NCBI GenBank assembly: GCA_019509985.1
Contig: JAEKLF010000108.1
Span: forward strand, 1 to 58,137
Direction: 5' to 3'
Length of the DNA: 58,137 nucleotides
From: Burkholderiales bacterium
GTDB taxonomy: Bacteria > Pseudomonadota > Gammaproteobacteria > Burkholderiales > Burkholderiaceae_C
Position numbers and translations under genes: made by a program. A model generated the notes under the pieces. That model saw nothing but the letters and a program-made list of their open reading frames with translations, made no database searches and was not told where the DNA came from. Positions within the stretch are counted from its first letter, which is position 1. Each line of letters opens with the position of its first letter. Shown in pieces: positions 35,295-44,428 of this stretch.

Positions 35295-36054
35295 GGCGAC
35301 CTGCATCCTCGTCACCGTCACCCGCACCGCCGGCAGCGTGCCGCGCGAGGTGGGCGCCTGGATGACGGTGGCGGCCGACGGCGTCACTGGCACCGTGGGC
35401 GGTGGCCACCTGGAGTTCGACGCCATCGCCCGTGCCCGTGCCGCACTGGCCGGCGGCGAGCTGGCCGAGGAGGTGCGTTACCCGCTGGGCGCGTCGCTCG
35501 GGCAGTGCTGCGGCGGCGTCGTCTGGCTGAGCTTCAAGTTGCTGCAGGCCGGCGATGACCTGGCCAGCCACTTGTCAGCGGTGAACGGGCGGCCGATGGC
35601 GCTTTTCGGCGCCGGCCACGTCGGCCAGGCCATCGCCCACATCGCCCGCGACCTGCCGCTGGCGCTGCACTGGATCGACAGCCGCGAGGGCCAGTTCCCT
35701 GCCGCCGCGCCGGCGCGCGGTTGGCGCCAGGAGGTGTGCGATCCGCCGGCCGACGCCGTGGCCGACCTTGCCGCAGGCTCCGCCGTGCTGATCATGAGCC
35801 ACAACCATGCCGAGGACTTCGACATCGTCGCGGCCTGCCTGCGTCGACAGCGCGAGCAGGCAGACCTGGCCTTCATCGGCCTGATCGGCAGCCGCACCAA
35901 GTGGGCGAGCTTCCGCCAGCGGCTGGAGGCCCGCGGTTTCACGGAAACGGAGCGCGGCTGGGTGTGCTGCCCCATCGGGGTGCACGGCGTGGTCGGCAAG
36001 CAGCCTTCGGTCATCGCAGTTGCGGCGTTGGCACAGGTTCTTGCATTGCCGTGA
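35287..36054 (+). CDS. xdhC: Xanthine dehydrogenase accessory protein XdhC
   Basis: The 255-residue protein inserts sulfurated molybdenum cofactor into xanthine dehydrogenase, the enzyme making urate. The N-terminal XdhC domain is TVTRTAGSVPREVGAWMTV...GTVGGGHLEFDAIARA with LGASLGQCCGGVVWL containing the cofactor-binding Cys pair. The C-terminal Rossmann domain shows MALFGAGHVGQAIAHIA and IGLIGSRTKWASFRQRLEARG. It starts with a GTG overlapping the preceding small frame. The xdhAB structural genes are not in this window. Confidence 0.93.
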   Translation: MLEATCILVTVTRTAGSVPREVGAWMTVAADGVTGTVGGGHLEFDAIARARAALAGGELAEEVRYPLGASLGQCCGGVVWLSFKLLQAGDDLASHLSAVNGRPMALFGAGHVGQAIAHIARDLPLALHWIDSREGQFPAAAPARGWRQEVCDPPADAVADLAAGSAVLIMSHNHAEDFDIVAACLRRQREQADLAFIGLIGSRTKWASFRQRLEARGFTETERGWVCCPIGVHGVVGKQPSVIAVAALAQVLALP

Positions 36055-36243
36055 AATAAATCGTGGCTCGCCGCGTTACGACGCGCGCCACGGCTTCAGG
36101 CCCTTCGGATGCAGCAAATACTTGCTGGCTTGCGATTTGCACGCATGCATTGACGCGACAGGGGGATTTGATGGGTGAATCGGCTTTTCCGCCGCCGTTG
36201 GCAGCGCCGCTCGTTGCGGTGGACGTGCTCGAGACGCATTGAC

Positions 36244-37809
36244 ATGACGATGAACGCGAAGCGGTGGGGTGCGGAGCCTCGCCAGCGTCCGGTCGGGCTG
36301 TCGACCGCGCACAAGCTCACGCTGGCCTTTGGCTGGCTGGTCGTGCTGACCGCGGCGCTCGGCGTGGCGGCACTGCAATCGCTGGGTCAGGCCTTCATCT
36401 GGGCCCTGCTGGTCGCCAGCCTGCTGTCCATCGTGACGATGGCCGTCGTGTTCTCGCGCGCGCTGCTGCGCGAGCTGGGCGCGGAGCCGCGCGACGTGGC
36501 CCGGCATTTGCGCAGCATTGCCGACGGCGACCTGGCCTGCCGCCTGCCGGTGCGGCCGGGCGATGACGCCAGCGTCATGGCGGGCCTGGCCCAGATGCAG
36601 CAACGCTGGATCACGGTCGTGGCCCAGGTGCGCGAAGGCGCCGAAGGCGTTGCGATGGCCAGCGCCGAGATCGCCACGGGCAACATCGATCTGTCCCACC
36701 GCACCGAGTTGCAGGCGGCCGCGCTGCAGCGCACCGCAGGGGCGATGGACACGCTGCGCCAGCAGGTCATGCTCAGTGCCGACCATGCGAGCGACGCCAG
36801 CGGCGTGGCGACCCAGGCCAGCGCGGTCGCCGCGCAGGGCGGCACCGTGGTGGGCGGCGTGGTGGAGACGATGCGCGGCATCAGCACCAGTTCGTCCCGA
36901 ATCGGGGAGATCCTCGGTGTCATCGACAGCATCGCGTTCCAGACCAACATCCTGGCACTCAACGCTGCGGTCGAAGCCGCCCGTGCGGGCGAGCAGGGGC
37001 GGGGCTTTGCGGTGGTCGCCGGCGAGGTGCGCAGCTTGGCGCAACGCAGCGCCAACGCCGCCAAGGAGATCAAGCAGCTCATTACCGACAGCGGCGAGCG
37101 GGTGCAGCTGGGCTCGCGCCAGGTGGACAGTGCTGGCGAGACGATGCAACAGGTGGTGGAGGCCATCGGCAAGGTGGACCGGATCGTCAACGAGATCAGC
37201 ACTGCCAGCGCCTTGCAGGCCCGCCAGGTGAGCGACGTGGGCGAGGCCGTCAGCCAGATGGACCAGACCACGCAGCAGAACGCCGCGCTGGTTGAGCAGA
37301 GTGCTGCGGCGGCCGCGAGCCTGCGCGAGCAGGCGCAGCAACTGGTCGACGCCGTTGCCTTCTTCCGGCTGCACGAGACCAGCAGCCCCGAACGCGCCCT
37401 GGCGGAACTGGAGGCGCGCCTGGCGCAACTCGGCACGCCCAGCCTGCAGGGGACCGAGCGCGTTGGCGACAGGGAGGTGCCGGGGCTGTATTTCGGCAGC
37501 CACAAGCTGCACAGGCAGTACGGGTTGGTGGACGACATCAAAAGGAGCCTCGGCGCCACGGCCACGCTGTTCGTGAAGTCGGGCGACGACTTCGTGCGTG
37601 TCAGCACCAACGTGCTGACGCCCGAGGGCACGCGCGGCGTGGGTACGCCGCTGGCGCGGGCCAAGGCCTACGAGGCGGTCCGCCGCGGCCAGGCCTTCCG
37701 TGGCGAGGTGGATGTGCTCGGTACGCTGTTCGACGCCTGCTACAGCCCGATCAAGGACAGCCGCGGCAGCGTGATCGGCGTGACCTATGTCGGCTTCAAG
37801 AAGAGCTGA
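36244..37809 (+). CDS. Methyl-accepting chemotaxis protein with C-terminal Cache-like domain
   Basis: The 521-residue receptor has two transmembrane helices (about 25-44 and 51-70) separated by only a few residues, so there is no periplasmic sensor. A HAMP-like region follows, then the signalling hairpin whose tip IAFQTNILALNAAVEAARAGEQGRGFAVVA is near residues 230-260. After about residue 400 a globular domain (VPGLYFGSHKLHRQYGLVDDIKRSLGATATLFVKSGDDFVRVST...YEAVRRGQAFRGEVDVLGTLFDACYSPIKD...GVTYVGF) looks like a Cache_3-Cache_2 fusion ligand domain, here cytoplasmic. Its place between xdhC and puuD suggests response to purine metabolites; this is inference. The start at 36244 is chosen for the TMTMNAKR N-terminus. 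Confidence 0.9.
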   Translation: MTMNAKRWGAEPRQRPVGLSTAHKLTLAFGWLVVLTAALGVAALQSLGQAFIWALLVASLLSIVTMAVVFSRALLRELGAEPRDVARHLRSIADGDLACRLPVRPGDDASVMAGLAQMQQRWITVVAQVREGAEGVAMASAEIATGNIDLSHRTELQAAALQRTAGAMDTLRQQVMLSADHASDASGVATQASAVAAQGGTVVGGVVETMRGISTSSSRIGEILGVIDSIAFQTNILALNAAVEAARAGEQGRGFAVVAGEVRSLAQRSANAAKEIKQLITDSGERVQLGSRQVDSAGETMQQVVEAIGKVDRIVNEISTASALQARQVSDVGEAVSQMDQTTQQNAALVEQSAAAAASLREQAQQLVDAVAFFRLHETSSPERALAELEARLAQLGTPSLQGTERVGDREVPGLYFGSHKLHRQYGLVDDIKRSLGATATLFVKSGDDFVRVSTNVLTPEGTRGVGTPLARAKAYEAVRRGQAFRGEVDVLGTLFDACYSPIKDSRGSVIGVTYVGFKKS

Positions 37810-37818
37810 CGCGCCTGT

Positions 37819-37837
37819 GGCACGCCGATTGCGTGCC
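37819..37837 (+). terminator. Hairpin after the chemoreceptor gene
   Basis: GGCACGC pairs perfectly with GCGTGCC around CGATT, nine bases after the stop codon. No T-tract follows, so it may be a weak terminator or an mRNA-end stabiliser. Confidence 0.4.
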
Positions 37838-37935
37838 GTCGCCGAGGGGCGGCCAACCGCCTGCCGGCCTGCATACACTGCGGGCCGTCGTCGCAGCGGT
37901 GTCGGGCTCGCAAGGCCTGCGGACGCGACCCTGGA

Positions 37936-37964
37936 GGCTCCACAGCACCCGCCGTGGTGGAGCC
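37936..37964 (+). promoter_or_regulatory. Stem-loop just before the puuD start
   Basis: GGCTCCAC (37936-37943) pairs with GTGGAGCC (37957-37964), ending a few bases before the GGAGAA ribosome binding site of puuD. It could affect translation initiation. No known riboswitch pattern was recognised. Confidence 0.3.
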
Positions 37965-37980
37965 GTGGAGAACCGCGACC

Positions 37981-39162
37981 TTGGACATCTACCTGCTCGA
38001 CTGGGCCAACCTGCTGCTGCGCTGGTTGCACGTCATCACCGTCATCGCGTGGATCGGCGCCTCGTTCTACTTCGTCTGGCTGGACAACCACCTCGTCAAG
38101 CCCACGGCCGAAGAACTCAAGGCCAAGGGCGTGGACGGCGAACTCTGGGCCGTGCACGGCGGCGGCTTCTACAACCCGCAGAAGTACATGGTGGCGCCCG
38201 GCAACCTGCCGCAGGACTTGCACTGGTTTTATTGGGAGAGCTACTGGACATGGATGAGCGGCTTCGCCCTCTTCATCGTGCTCTACCTTTTCAACGCCAG
38301 CCAGATGCTGATCGACCCGCGCGTGTACGCCTGGGGCGCGCCGTGGCAGGCGGTGGCGGCGGCGCTGGGTTTCCTGGTCGTGGGCTCGGCCGTCTACGAC
38401 ATCGCCTGCCAGGCGCTGGGCCGCACGCGCGATGGCAACATCGGCCATGACGGCCGCGTGATGGCGGTCGTCGCCGCCTTCGTCGTGCTGGAAAGCTGGC
38501 TGGCCTGCCACCTCTTCGCCGGCCGTGCGGCCTTCCTGATCGTCGGCGCCACGCTGGCGACCATGATGACGGCCAACGTCGCGCACTGGATCATCCCGGG
38601 CCAGAAGAAGGTCATCGCGCAGATGCGCGCCGGCCAGAAGCCCGACCCGATCTACGGCCAGCGCGGCAAGCAGCGCAGCGTGCACAACACCTATTTCGGC
38701 CTGCCGGTGCTGGTCGCGATGCTGAGCAACCACTACGGGATGCTGCACCAGCACGCGCAGAACTGGCTGATGCTGTGCGTGCTGATGGCCGCGGGCGTGG
38801 CCATCCGCGTGTTCTTCGTCAAGCGCCACAAGGGCGTCAACAGCTGGGGCGCGGTGGCCTTCGCGCTGGCGCTGCTGGCGGGGCTGATCGTGTGGATGGC
38901 GCCCAAGCCTCAAGCCGCAACGGCCGCCGCGCCGGTCACGCTGGAACAGGTACAAGCCATCGCGGCGCAGCGCTGCGCGATGTGCCACACGGGTGAGGCC
39001 GCGCAGAAGGGCGTGCGCCTGGACTCCGCCGAGGGCCTGGCCGCGCACAAGGCGCAGATCTACCAGCAGGTCGTCGTGCAGCGCGCCATGCCGCTGAACA
39101 ATGCGACCGGCATCAGCGACGAAGAGCGCGCCCTCATAGGCCGCTGGGCGCAGCAACCATGA
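37981..39162 (+). CDS. puuD: Urate hydroxylase PuuD with cytochrome c domain
   Basis: PuuD oxidises urate to 5-hydroxyisourate and passes electrons to the respiratory chain. The 393-residue inner-membrane protein has about eight helices (LLLRWLHVITVIAWIGASFYFVWLDN at the start, several conserved His) and a C-terminal cytochrome c domain with heme motif CAMCH at residues 332-336. The TTG start at 37981 (DIYLLDWANLLLRWLHV) has GGAGA nine bases upstream and matches the family N-terminus; a GTG at 37954 is a less likely alternative. Its stop overlaps the glycerate kinase start (ATGA). Confidence 0.95.
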   Translation: MDIYLLDWANLLLRWLHVITVIAWIGASFYFVWLDNHLVKPTAEELKAKGVDGELWAVHGGGFYNPQKYMVAPGNLPQDLHWFYWESYWTWMSGFALFIVLYLFNASQMLIDPRVYAWGAPWQAVAAALGFLVVGSAVYDIACQALGRTRDGNIGHDGRVMAVVAAFVVLESWLACHLFAGRAAFLIVGATLATMMTANVAHWIIPGQKKVIAQMRAGQKPDPIYGQRGKQRSVHNTYFGLPVLVAMLSNHYGMLHQHAQNWLMLCVLMAAGVAIRVFFVKRHKGVNSWGAVAFALALLAGLIVWMAPKPQAATAAAPVTLEQVQAIAAQRCAMCHTGEAAQKGVRLDSAEGLAAHKAQIYQQVVVQRAMPLNNATGISDEERALIGRWAQQP

Positions 39163-40445
39163 CCGCGGACCCGCGCGCACTGCTGCGCCAGCTCTACGAC
39201 GTGGCCGTCGCGCGCGCGTTGCCCGAGCGGATGCTCGCCCTCTACCTGCCGCCGCCGCCCAAGGGCAGGACGCTGGTGCTCGGCGCCGGCAAGGCAGGCG
39301 GCGCGATGGCCCAGGCGCTGGAAGCCGCCTGGCCGGCCGAGGCGCCGTTGTCTGGCCTCGTCATCACGCGCTACGGCCATGTGCCGCCGGGCTACAAGCC
39401 GCGCCGGCTGCAGGTCGTCGAGGCGGCCCATCCGGTGCCGGACGCTGCGGGCCTGGCGGCCAGCGAGAAGCTGCTCGCGCTGACCCGCGGCCTCACGGCC
39501 GACGACCTCGTCATCTGCCTGATCTCGGGCGGCGGCTCCGCATTGATGAGCCTGCCCGCGCAGGGCCTGACGCTGGCCGACAAGCAGGCCGTCAACCGTG
39601 CGCTGCTGAACAGTGGCGCGGCCATCGCCGAGATGAACTGCGTGCGCAAGCACCTCTCAAGCATCAAGGGCGGCCGCCTGGCCGCGGCCTGCGCGCCCGC
39701 GCGGGTGCTGACGCTGGCGATCAGCGACGTGCCAGGTGACTTGCCCGAAGTCATCGCCTCCGGCCCGACCGTGGCGGACGCATCGACCTGCGCGGATGCG
39801 CTGGCGATCTGCCGGCGCTTTCAGGTCGAACTGCCGCCCGCCGCCCGCGAGGGCCTGGCGTCGGGCGCCTTCGAGACCCCCAAGCCTGGCGACGAGCGCC
39901 TGGTCGGGCATGAATTCGTCATGCTGTCCACGCCGCAGCTGAGCCTGGAAGCCGCCGCCGCCGCCGCGCGCGCCCAAGGGCTCGCCGCCCACATCCTCAG
40001 TGACGAGATCGAGGGCGAGTCGCGTGTTGTGGGCGGCGTGCACGCGGCGCTGGCCCGTGCGGTCGCGCGTCGCGGCGAGCCCTTCGCCAAGCCCTGCGTG
40101 ATTCTGTCCGGTGGCGAGACGACGGTGACGGTCGATGCCGCCAAGCCCACGGGCCGGGGCGGCCGCGCGACCGAATTCCTGCTCGGCTGCGCGCTGGCCT
40201 TGCAGTGCGAGCCGGGCGTCTGGGCGCTGGCGGCGGACACCGACGGCATCGACGGCGTCGGCCCTCACGCCGGCGCGCTGCTGACGCCCACCAGCCTGGC
40301 CCGCGCACGGGCGCTGGGCCTCAACGCGCAGGCCCTGCTGGACGGCCACGACAGCGCCTCCTTCTTCGCGCCGCTCGGCGATTTGCTCAGTCCCGGGCCC
40401 AGCTTTACCAACGTGAACGATTTCCGCGCACTGCTCGTGCTCTAG
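39159..40445 (+). CDS. Glycerate 2-kinase (MOFRL family, GckA/TtuD)
   Basis: The 428-residue kinase phosphorylates D-glycerate to 2-phosphoglycerate, feeding glyoxylate-derived carbon from ureide breakdown into central metabolism. Some members are annotated hydroxypyruvate reductase (TtuD). Visible blocks are LVLGAGKAGGAMAQALE, SGGGSALMSLP, NCVRKHLSSIKGGRLA, AISDVPGDLPEVIASGPTVAD and the C-terminal MOFRL domain (SGGETTVTV, GRGGRATEFLL, TDGIDGVGPHAGAL). It overlaps puuD by four bases, indicating co-translation in the purine operon. Confidence 0.92.
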   Translation: MTADPRALLRQLYDVAVARALPERMLALYLPPPPKGRTLVLGAGKAGGAMAQALEAAWPAEAPLSGLVITRYGHVPPGYKPRRLQVVEAAHPVPDAAGLAASEKLLALTRGLTADDLVICLISGGGSALMSLPAQGLTLADKQAVNRALLNSGAAIAEMNCVRKHLSSIKGGRLAAACAPARVLTLAISDVPGDLPEVIASGPTVADASTCADALAICRRFQVELPPAAREGLASGAFETPKPGDERLVGHEFVMLSTPQLSLEAAAAAARAQGLAAHILSDEIEGESRVVGGVHAALARAVARRGEPFAKPCVILSGGETTVTVDAAKPTGRGGRATEFLLGCALALQCEPGVWALAADTDGIDGVGPHAGALLTPTSLARARALGLNAQALLDGHDSASFFAPLGDLLSPGPSFTNVNDFRALLVL

Positions 40446-40486
40446 TCCTAGACTGGTTCGATCGAAGTGTCAGGAAGGAGTCCGGG

Positions 40487-41326
40487 ATGACTGCATCTGC
40501 CGAGCGTTTCTTCATCAAACACAACGCCCTGCCGACCATGCCCGAGGTGGCGTCGCGGCTGCTGAAAAGCTTCGACGACGAGAACGTCGGCCTCGCAGAG
40601 ATCGCTGCGCTGATCGAGAAGGATGGGGCGCTGACGGCCCGGGTGCTGCGCCTGGCCAACTCGGCCCACTACAGCCCGTCGCACCAGATCGCCACGGTCA
40701 TCGATGCCGCCCACGCGCTGGGCCTGGAGACCCTGCGCAACCTGGCCATGGCCGCCTGCCTGAGCGGCGCCTTCCCCAAGGTGCAGGGCCTGGACCGCGC
40801 CACGTTCTGGCGCCACAGCGTGGCCACGGCGAACTACTCGCGCATCCTCGCCCGCATGCTGGGCGCCGATGCCGGTACGGCCGACACCGCCTACCTCGCC
40901 GGCCTGATGCTGCGCACCGGCCAGCTCTTGATGGCCATCGACGAGCCCCACCTGGTGGCCGACGTCGAAGCCCACGCGGCCGAACCCGGCAGCCGCTTCT
41001 CGCTGGAGGAGCACCGCTTCGGTTGCACGCATGCCGACGTGACCGCGTCGCTGGCCGCGCACTGGCATTTCCCGCACGCGATGGTCGAGGCCTTTAAGGA
41101 CGCCAACACGCCGCTGGAGATCCGTCCCTTCTCGCTGATCGCCGCCGTGCTGCACGTGGCCGAAGTGCTGGCCGATGCGGCCGAGCACCACGACGAGCCG
41201 GTGCATGCGCTCAAGGTGGCCGTGCCCGAGCTGATCGAGCACCTGCACCTGGACCTGGAGCTGCTGGCCGCCAAGATCGCCGCGACCGGCGACCCGGCGG
41301 CCGAGGTCGAGCAGATGCTGCACTGA
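40487..41326 (+). CDS. HDOD domain protein
   Basis: The 279-residue cytoplasmic protein is a single HDOD domain: LPTMPEVASRLLKSFDDENVGLAEIAALIEKDGALTARVLRLANSAHYSP is the diagnostic opening, followed by IDAAHALGLETLRNLAMAACL and YLAGLMLRTGQLL. HDOD proteins are HD-fold relatives without full catalytic residues and act in signalling, chemotaxis or stress responses. The ATG at 40487 is preceded by AGGAAGGAG, a strong ribosome binding site. It is 41 bases after the glycerate kinase gene and may be separately expressed. Confidence 0.92.
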   Translation: MTASAERFFIKHNALPTMPEVASRLLKSFDDENVGLAEIAALIEKDGALTARVLRLANSAHYSPSHQIATVIDAAHALGLETLRNLAMAACLSGAFPKVQGLDRATFWRHSVATANYSRILARMLGADAGTADTAYLAGLMLRTGQLLMAIDEPHLVADVEAHAAEPGSRFSLEEHRFGCTHADVTASLAAHWHFPHAMVEAFKDANTPLEIRPFSLIAAVLHVAEVLADAAEHHDEPVHALKVAVPELIEHLHLDLELLAAKIAATGDPAAEVEQMLH

Positions 41327-41378
41327 GATCCCGGCCCGGCAGCCCGCACAATCGCGCGGTCATGCCGGGAGGAAGTGG

Positions 41379-44240
41379 ATGATTGCGAAGTTCTGGCCCG
41401 CGTTGGCGTTGGCCTTGTCCCTGGGCCTGGCCCAGGCGCAGACGGCGCCGGCCAAGCCCGCCGCCGCCAAGGCTGCGAAGACCGCCTCTGCCCATCCGGC
41501 CGTGCCTGCTGGCGCCGGCTACCGCTTCGGCCCCACGCCGAGCTGGGTCAAGCCGCTGCCGGCGCCCGGGGCCATGGCCGCCCAACCGGCCGCGCCGGGT
41601 GCGAAGGCGCGCCGCGAGCCGCTGGTCGACATGCAGATCCAGTTGGCGCCCAAATCCGCCACGGCCACCTACCTGCACCTGCAGCGTGTGGCGCTCGACA
41701 CGTCGACGCTGCGCGAGGTGTCCGAGCCGCAGATCAGCTTCAACCCGGTCTACCAGCAGCTCGTCATCCACCAGATCGGCGTCATCCGCGACGGCCGGCG
41801 CGAGGACCGGATCAAGGACGCGCGCATCGAGCTGATGCGCCGCGAACAGATGCTGGAGCACCAGTTGATCGACGGCGTACGCACGGCGCTGGTCGTGCTC
41901 AGCGACGTGCGCGTGGGCGATGTCGTCGACGTGGCCTACACGGTGGAGGGCGAGAACCCCATCTTCGAAGGCCGCTACGCCGCGCTGCTGCATGTGGCCA
42001 GCGACGCGCCCATCGACCGCCTGCACCTGCGCATCGAAGGCCCGCCGGCGCGGCACCTGCAGGTCAAGGGCATCGCGACCGACCTCGTGCCCGAGCGCTT
42101 CGAGGAGGGCGGCCGCGAGGTGCTGCGCCTGGTGCGCGAGCATGTCGCGCCGGTCGTCGACGAGGCCGCCACGCCACCGTGGTTCAAGGTCTACCCGGCG
42201 CTGCAGGTCAGCGAGTACGGCAGCTGGGGCGAGGTCAACCAATGGGCGCAGCGGCTGTTCGCGCCGGAGCCATTGAACGGCGCGGTGGCCGAGCGCATCG
42301 CCGCCATCAAGGCCGAAGGCGGCACGCCCGAGCAGCAGGTGGCTGCCGCGCTGCGCTTCGTGCAGGACGAGGTGCGCTATTTCTCGGTCAGCCTGGGCGA
42401 GAGCTCGCACCGGCCCAAGGCGCCGTCGCGCACGCTGGCCGAGCGCCTGGGCGACTGCAAGGACAAGGTCATGCTGCTGGACGCGCTGCTGGCCGGCCTG
42501 GGGCTGGATGCCAAGCCCACGCTCGTGTCCCTGCAGCGCAACCGCGGCATCACGCACTTCCTGCCTTCGCACGACAGCTTCGACCACGTTATCAGCCGCG
42601 TGCAGATTGGCGAGCAGGTCTATTTCCTCGACCCGACGCTGAACGGCCAGGGCCTGTCGCTGGACAAGCGCGGCTACTTCCCCTACGGCGCCGGCCTGGT
42701 CATCGGCGGCGACGGCCCCGCGGCCGAGGCGCCCGTCGCCATCGCGCCGCCGGCCTTTGCGGTGGATGCGCTGACCTTCCGCCAGGACTGGGACCTGTCC
42801 GACCTGAAGCGCCCGGCGCGGCTGCGCACCTCCTTCAAGGCCTCGGGCCTGGCCGCCGAGCATTGGCGCGCCAGCGTGGCCCAGGCCGGCACGGACCGTC
42901 TGGCCGAAGCCATCGGCGGGCATTACGTGAAGGCCGTGCCCGGTCTCGTCAGCGTCGGTGCGCCCGAGCTGGTCGACGACCGCGCCGCCAACGAGGTCGA
43001 ACTCAAGCTCGCCTTCGAGCACCCCGCACCGGGCCAGTACCAGCGCGGCATGCTGGAGCTGGAGCTGCCGGCCATCGAGCTGGGCGACGCGTTGAGCGTG
43101 CCACCCGAGGCGCGCCGGCGCTACCCCTTCCTGCTGGACGGCCCGCGTCGCATGGAGCTGCGCATCGCCGTCACCGGCCCGCGGCCCTTCACGTCGCAGC
43201 CACCGGCGCCGCAGCAGGTCAGCGACAAGCATTTCAGCTTCCAGGCGCGCATCGAAAGCCAGAACGGCACGCTCGTCGCCTACAGCCGCTACGAGCGCCG
43301 CGGCGACGAGGTGCTGCCGGCCGACCTCGACACCTACCGCGAGCGCGTCGGCCGCGCGCGCCAGATGTCCAGCAGCCGCGCGCGCCTGGCGCTGATCGAC
43401 TTCCGCGACAAGAGTCTGGAGAGCGAGTTCGGCGCCATCAACCTGCGTCTGGCCAAGTACCGCGGCAGCCAGCCCGACGCGCTGCTGCAGATTCTGCAGG
43501 CCAACGAAGTCACGCGCCTGGCTGGCAGCCAGTTGCTGACCCAGCTCGACCCGGCGGGCCGCCTGGCCGCCCGCGTGCTGGCCGAGCGCGCCCAGGCCAG
43601 CAACACGCTGGGCGACTTTGCCGGTGCGCTGGCCGACGCCGACGCCGCGCTCAAGGCTCAGCCACCGGCCGAGGACGCCGCCGCGGCGCTGGAGGCCAGG
43701 GGCGTGGCCCTCGTCGGCCTGGCGCGCCCGGCCGAGGCGCTGGCCGCCTTCAGCAGCCAGGCCCAGCTGGGCAGCAGCAACGCGCCCGGTGCCTGGCTGG
43801 GCACGACCCACTTCATGCTCGGCGACTACGCCCAGGCCGAGGCCGCGCTGCGCGACAACGCCGCCAACGTCAGCGGCGAGGCGCGCAACTTCACGCTGCT
43901 GTGGCTCTACCTGGCCGCCGAGCGCCAGGGCGGACGCGGCAAGGCAGCCATCGCCGACGACGTGGCCAACCTGGACACCGGTCGCGACGAGTGGGGCGGC
44001 CAGCTGCTGCGCTACCTGGGCGGCGCGCTGGACCGCGACGCGCTGCTGAAGGCGGCCCGCGCCAAGCCTGAGCAGGAGCGGCTGCGCCTGGCCGAGGCCT
44101 ATTTCTTCATCGGTCAGCAGCTCGCGGCCCAGGGCCGGCGCGGCGAAGCGCTGCCCTGGTTCGAGCGCACGCTGGCCACGCAGGCGGTGCCCTACCGCGA
44201 GTTCACGCTGGCGCAGTGGGAGCTGAAGCGGAAGGATTGA
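41379..44240 (+). CDS. Exported DUF3857/transglutaminase-like protein with TPR repeats
   Basis: The 953-residue protein has a signal peptide (MIAKFWPALALALSLGLAQA) and an Ala/Pro-rich spacer. A DUF3857 domain (about 80-330) follows, then a transglutaminase-like domain with Cys360 in LGDCKDKVMLL, His403 in SFDHVISRV and Asp418 in FLDPT forming the catalytic triad. The C-terminal third is helical TPR-type repeats (LGDFAGALADADAAL, ARPAEALAAFSSQAQLG, FMLGDYAQAEAALRDNAAN). Substrate is unknown; such proteins are thought to act on envelope proteins or peptides. GGGAGGAAG precedes the ATG. Confidence 0.9.
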   Translation: MIAKFWPALALALSLGLAQAQTAPAKPAAAKAAKTASAHPAVPAGAGYRFGPTPSWVKPLPAPGAMAAQPAAPGAKARREPLVDMQIQLAPKSATATYLHLQRVALDTSTLREVSEPQISFNPVYQQLVIHQIGVIRDGRREDRIKDARIELMRREQMLEHQLIDGVRTALVVLSDVRVGDVVDVAYTVEGENPIFEGRYAALLHVASDAPIDRLHLRIEGPPARHLQVKGIATDLVPERFEEGGREVLRLVREHVAPVVDEAATPPWFKVYPALQVSEYGSWGEVNQWAQRLFAPEPLNGAVAERIAAIKAEGGTPEQQVAAALRFVQDEVRYFSVSLGESSHRPKAPSRTLAERLGDCKDKVMLLDALLAGLGLDAKPTLVSLQRNRGITHFLPSHDSFDHVISRVQIGEQVYFLDPTLNGQGLSLDKRGYFPYGAGLVIGGDGPAAEAPVAIAPPAFAVDALTFRQDWDLSDLKRPARLRTSFKASGLAAEHWRASVAQAGTDRLAEAIGGHYVKAVPGLVSVGAPELVDDRAANEVELKLAFEHPAPGQYQRGMLELELPAIELGDALSVPPEARRRYPFLLDGPRRMELRIAVTGPRPFTSQPPAPQQVSDKHFSFQARIESQNGTLVAYSRYERRGDEVLPADLDTYRERVGRARQMSSSRARLALIDFRDKSLESEFGAINLRLAKYRGSQPDALLQILQANEVTRLAGSQLLTQLDPAGRLAARVLAERAQASNTLGDFAGALADADAALKAQPPAEDAAAALEARGVALVGLARPAEALAAFSSQAQLGSSNAPGAWLGTTHFMLGDYAQAEAALRDNAANVSGEARNFTLLWLYLAAERQGGRGKAAIADDVANLDTGRDEWGGQLLRYLGGALDRDALLKAARAKPEQERLRLAEAYFFIGQQLAAQGRRGEALPWFERTLATQAVPYREFTLAQWELKRKD

Positions 44241-44290
44241 GGCCCCTCGCCCAGTCTGCCCTGCTGAACGCGGGCAGCCTGGTCGGTCCC

Positions 44291-44376
44291 CCTAGGGGAC
44301 GGCGATGCTCGGGGCATTGAGCCCCGAGCACATCGCCCGCGGTCCGGCTTGGGCGGCCCGGCGCTCGGCCCGCCAG
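44291..44376 (+). repeat. Dispersed GC-rich palindromic repeat, copy A
   Basis: The stretch starts with the self-complementary CCTAGGGG, continues with a long hairpin (44302-44336, GCTCGGGGC/GCCCCGAGC with loop ATTGA), then CCGGCTTGGG (44344-44353) and GGCCCGGCGCTCGGCCCG (44355-44372). The last two blocks recur in reverse orientation at 46385-46415. It lies between the transglutaminase gene and lolC and resembles intergenic repeats common in Burkholderiales genomes. Confidence 0.7.
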
Positions 44377-44428
44377 TCGGCGCCCAGTTACCATGCCCGC
44401 CCCATGCTGAATGCCTTCGCAACGCCCC

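Noticed and set aside
41211..43811. Long minus-strand open frame over the transglutaminase gene
   Set aside because: Antisense shadow with low-complexity composition; the plus frame has domains and a catalytic triad.
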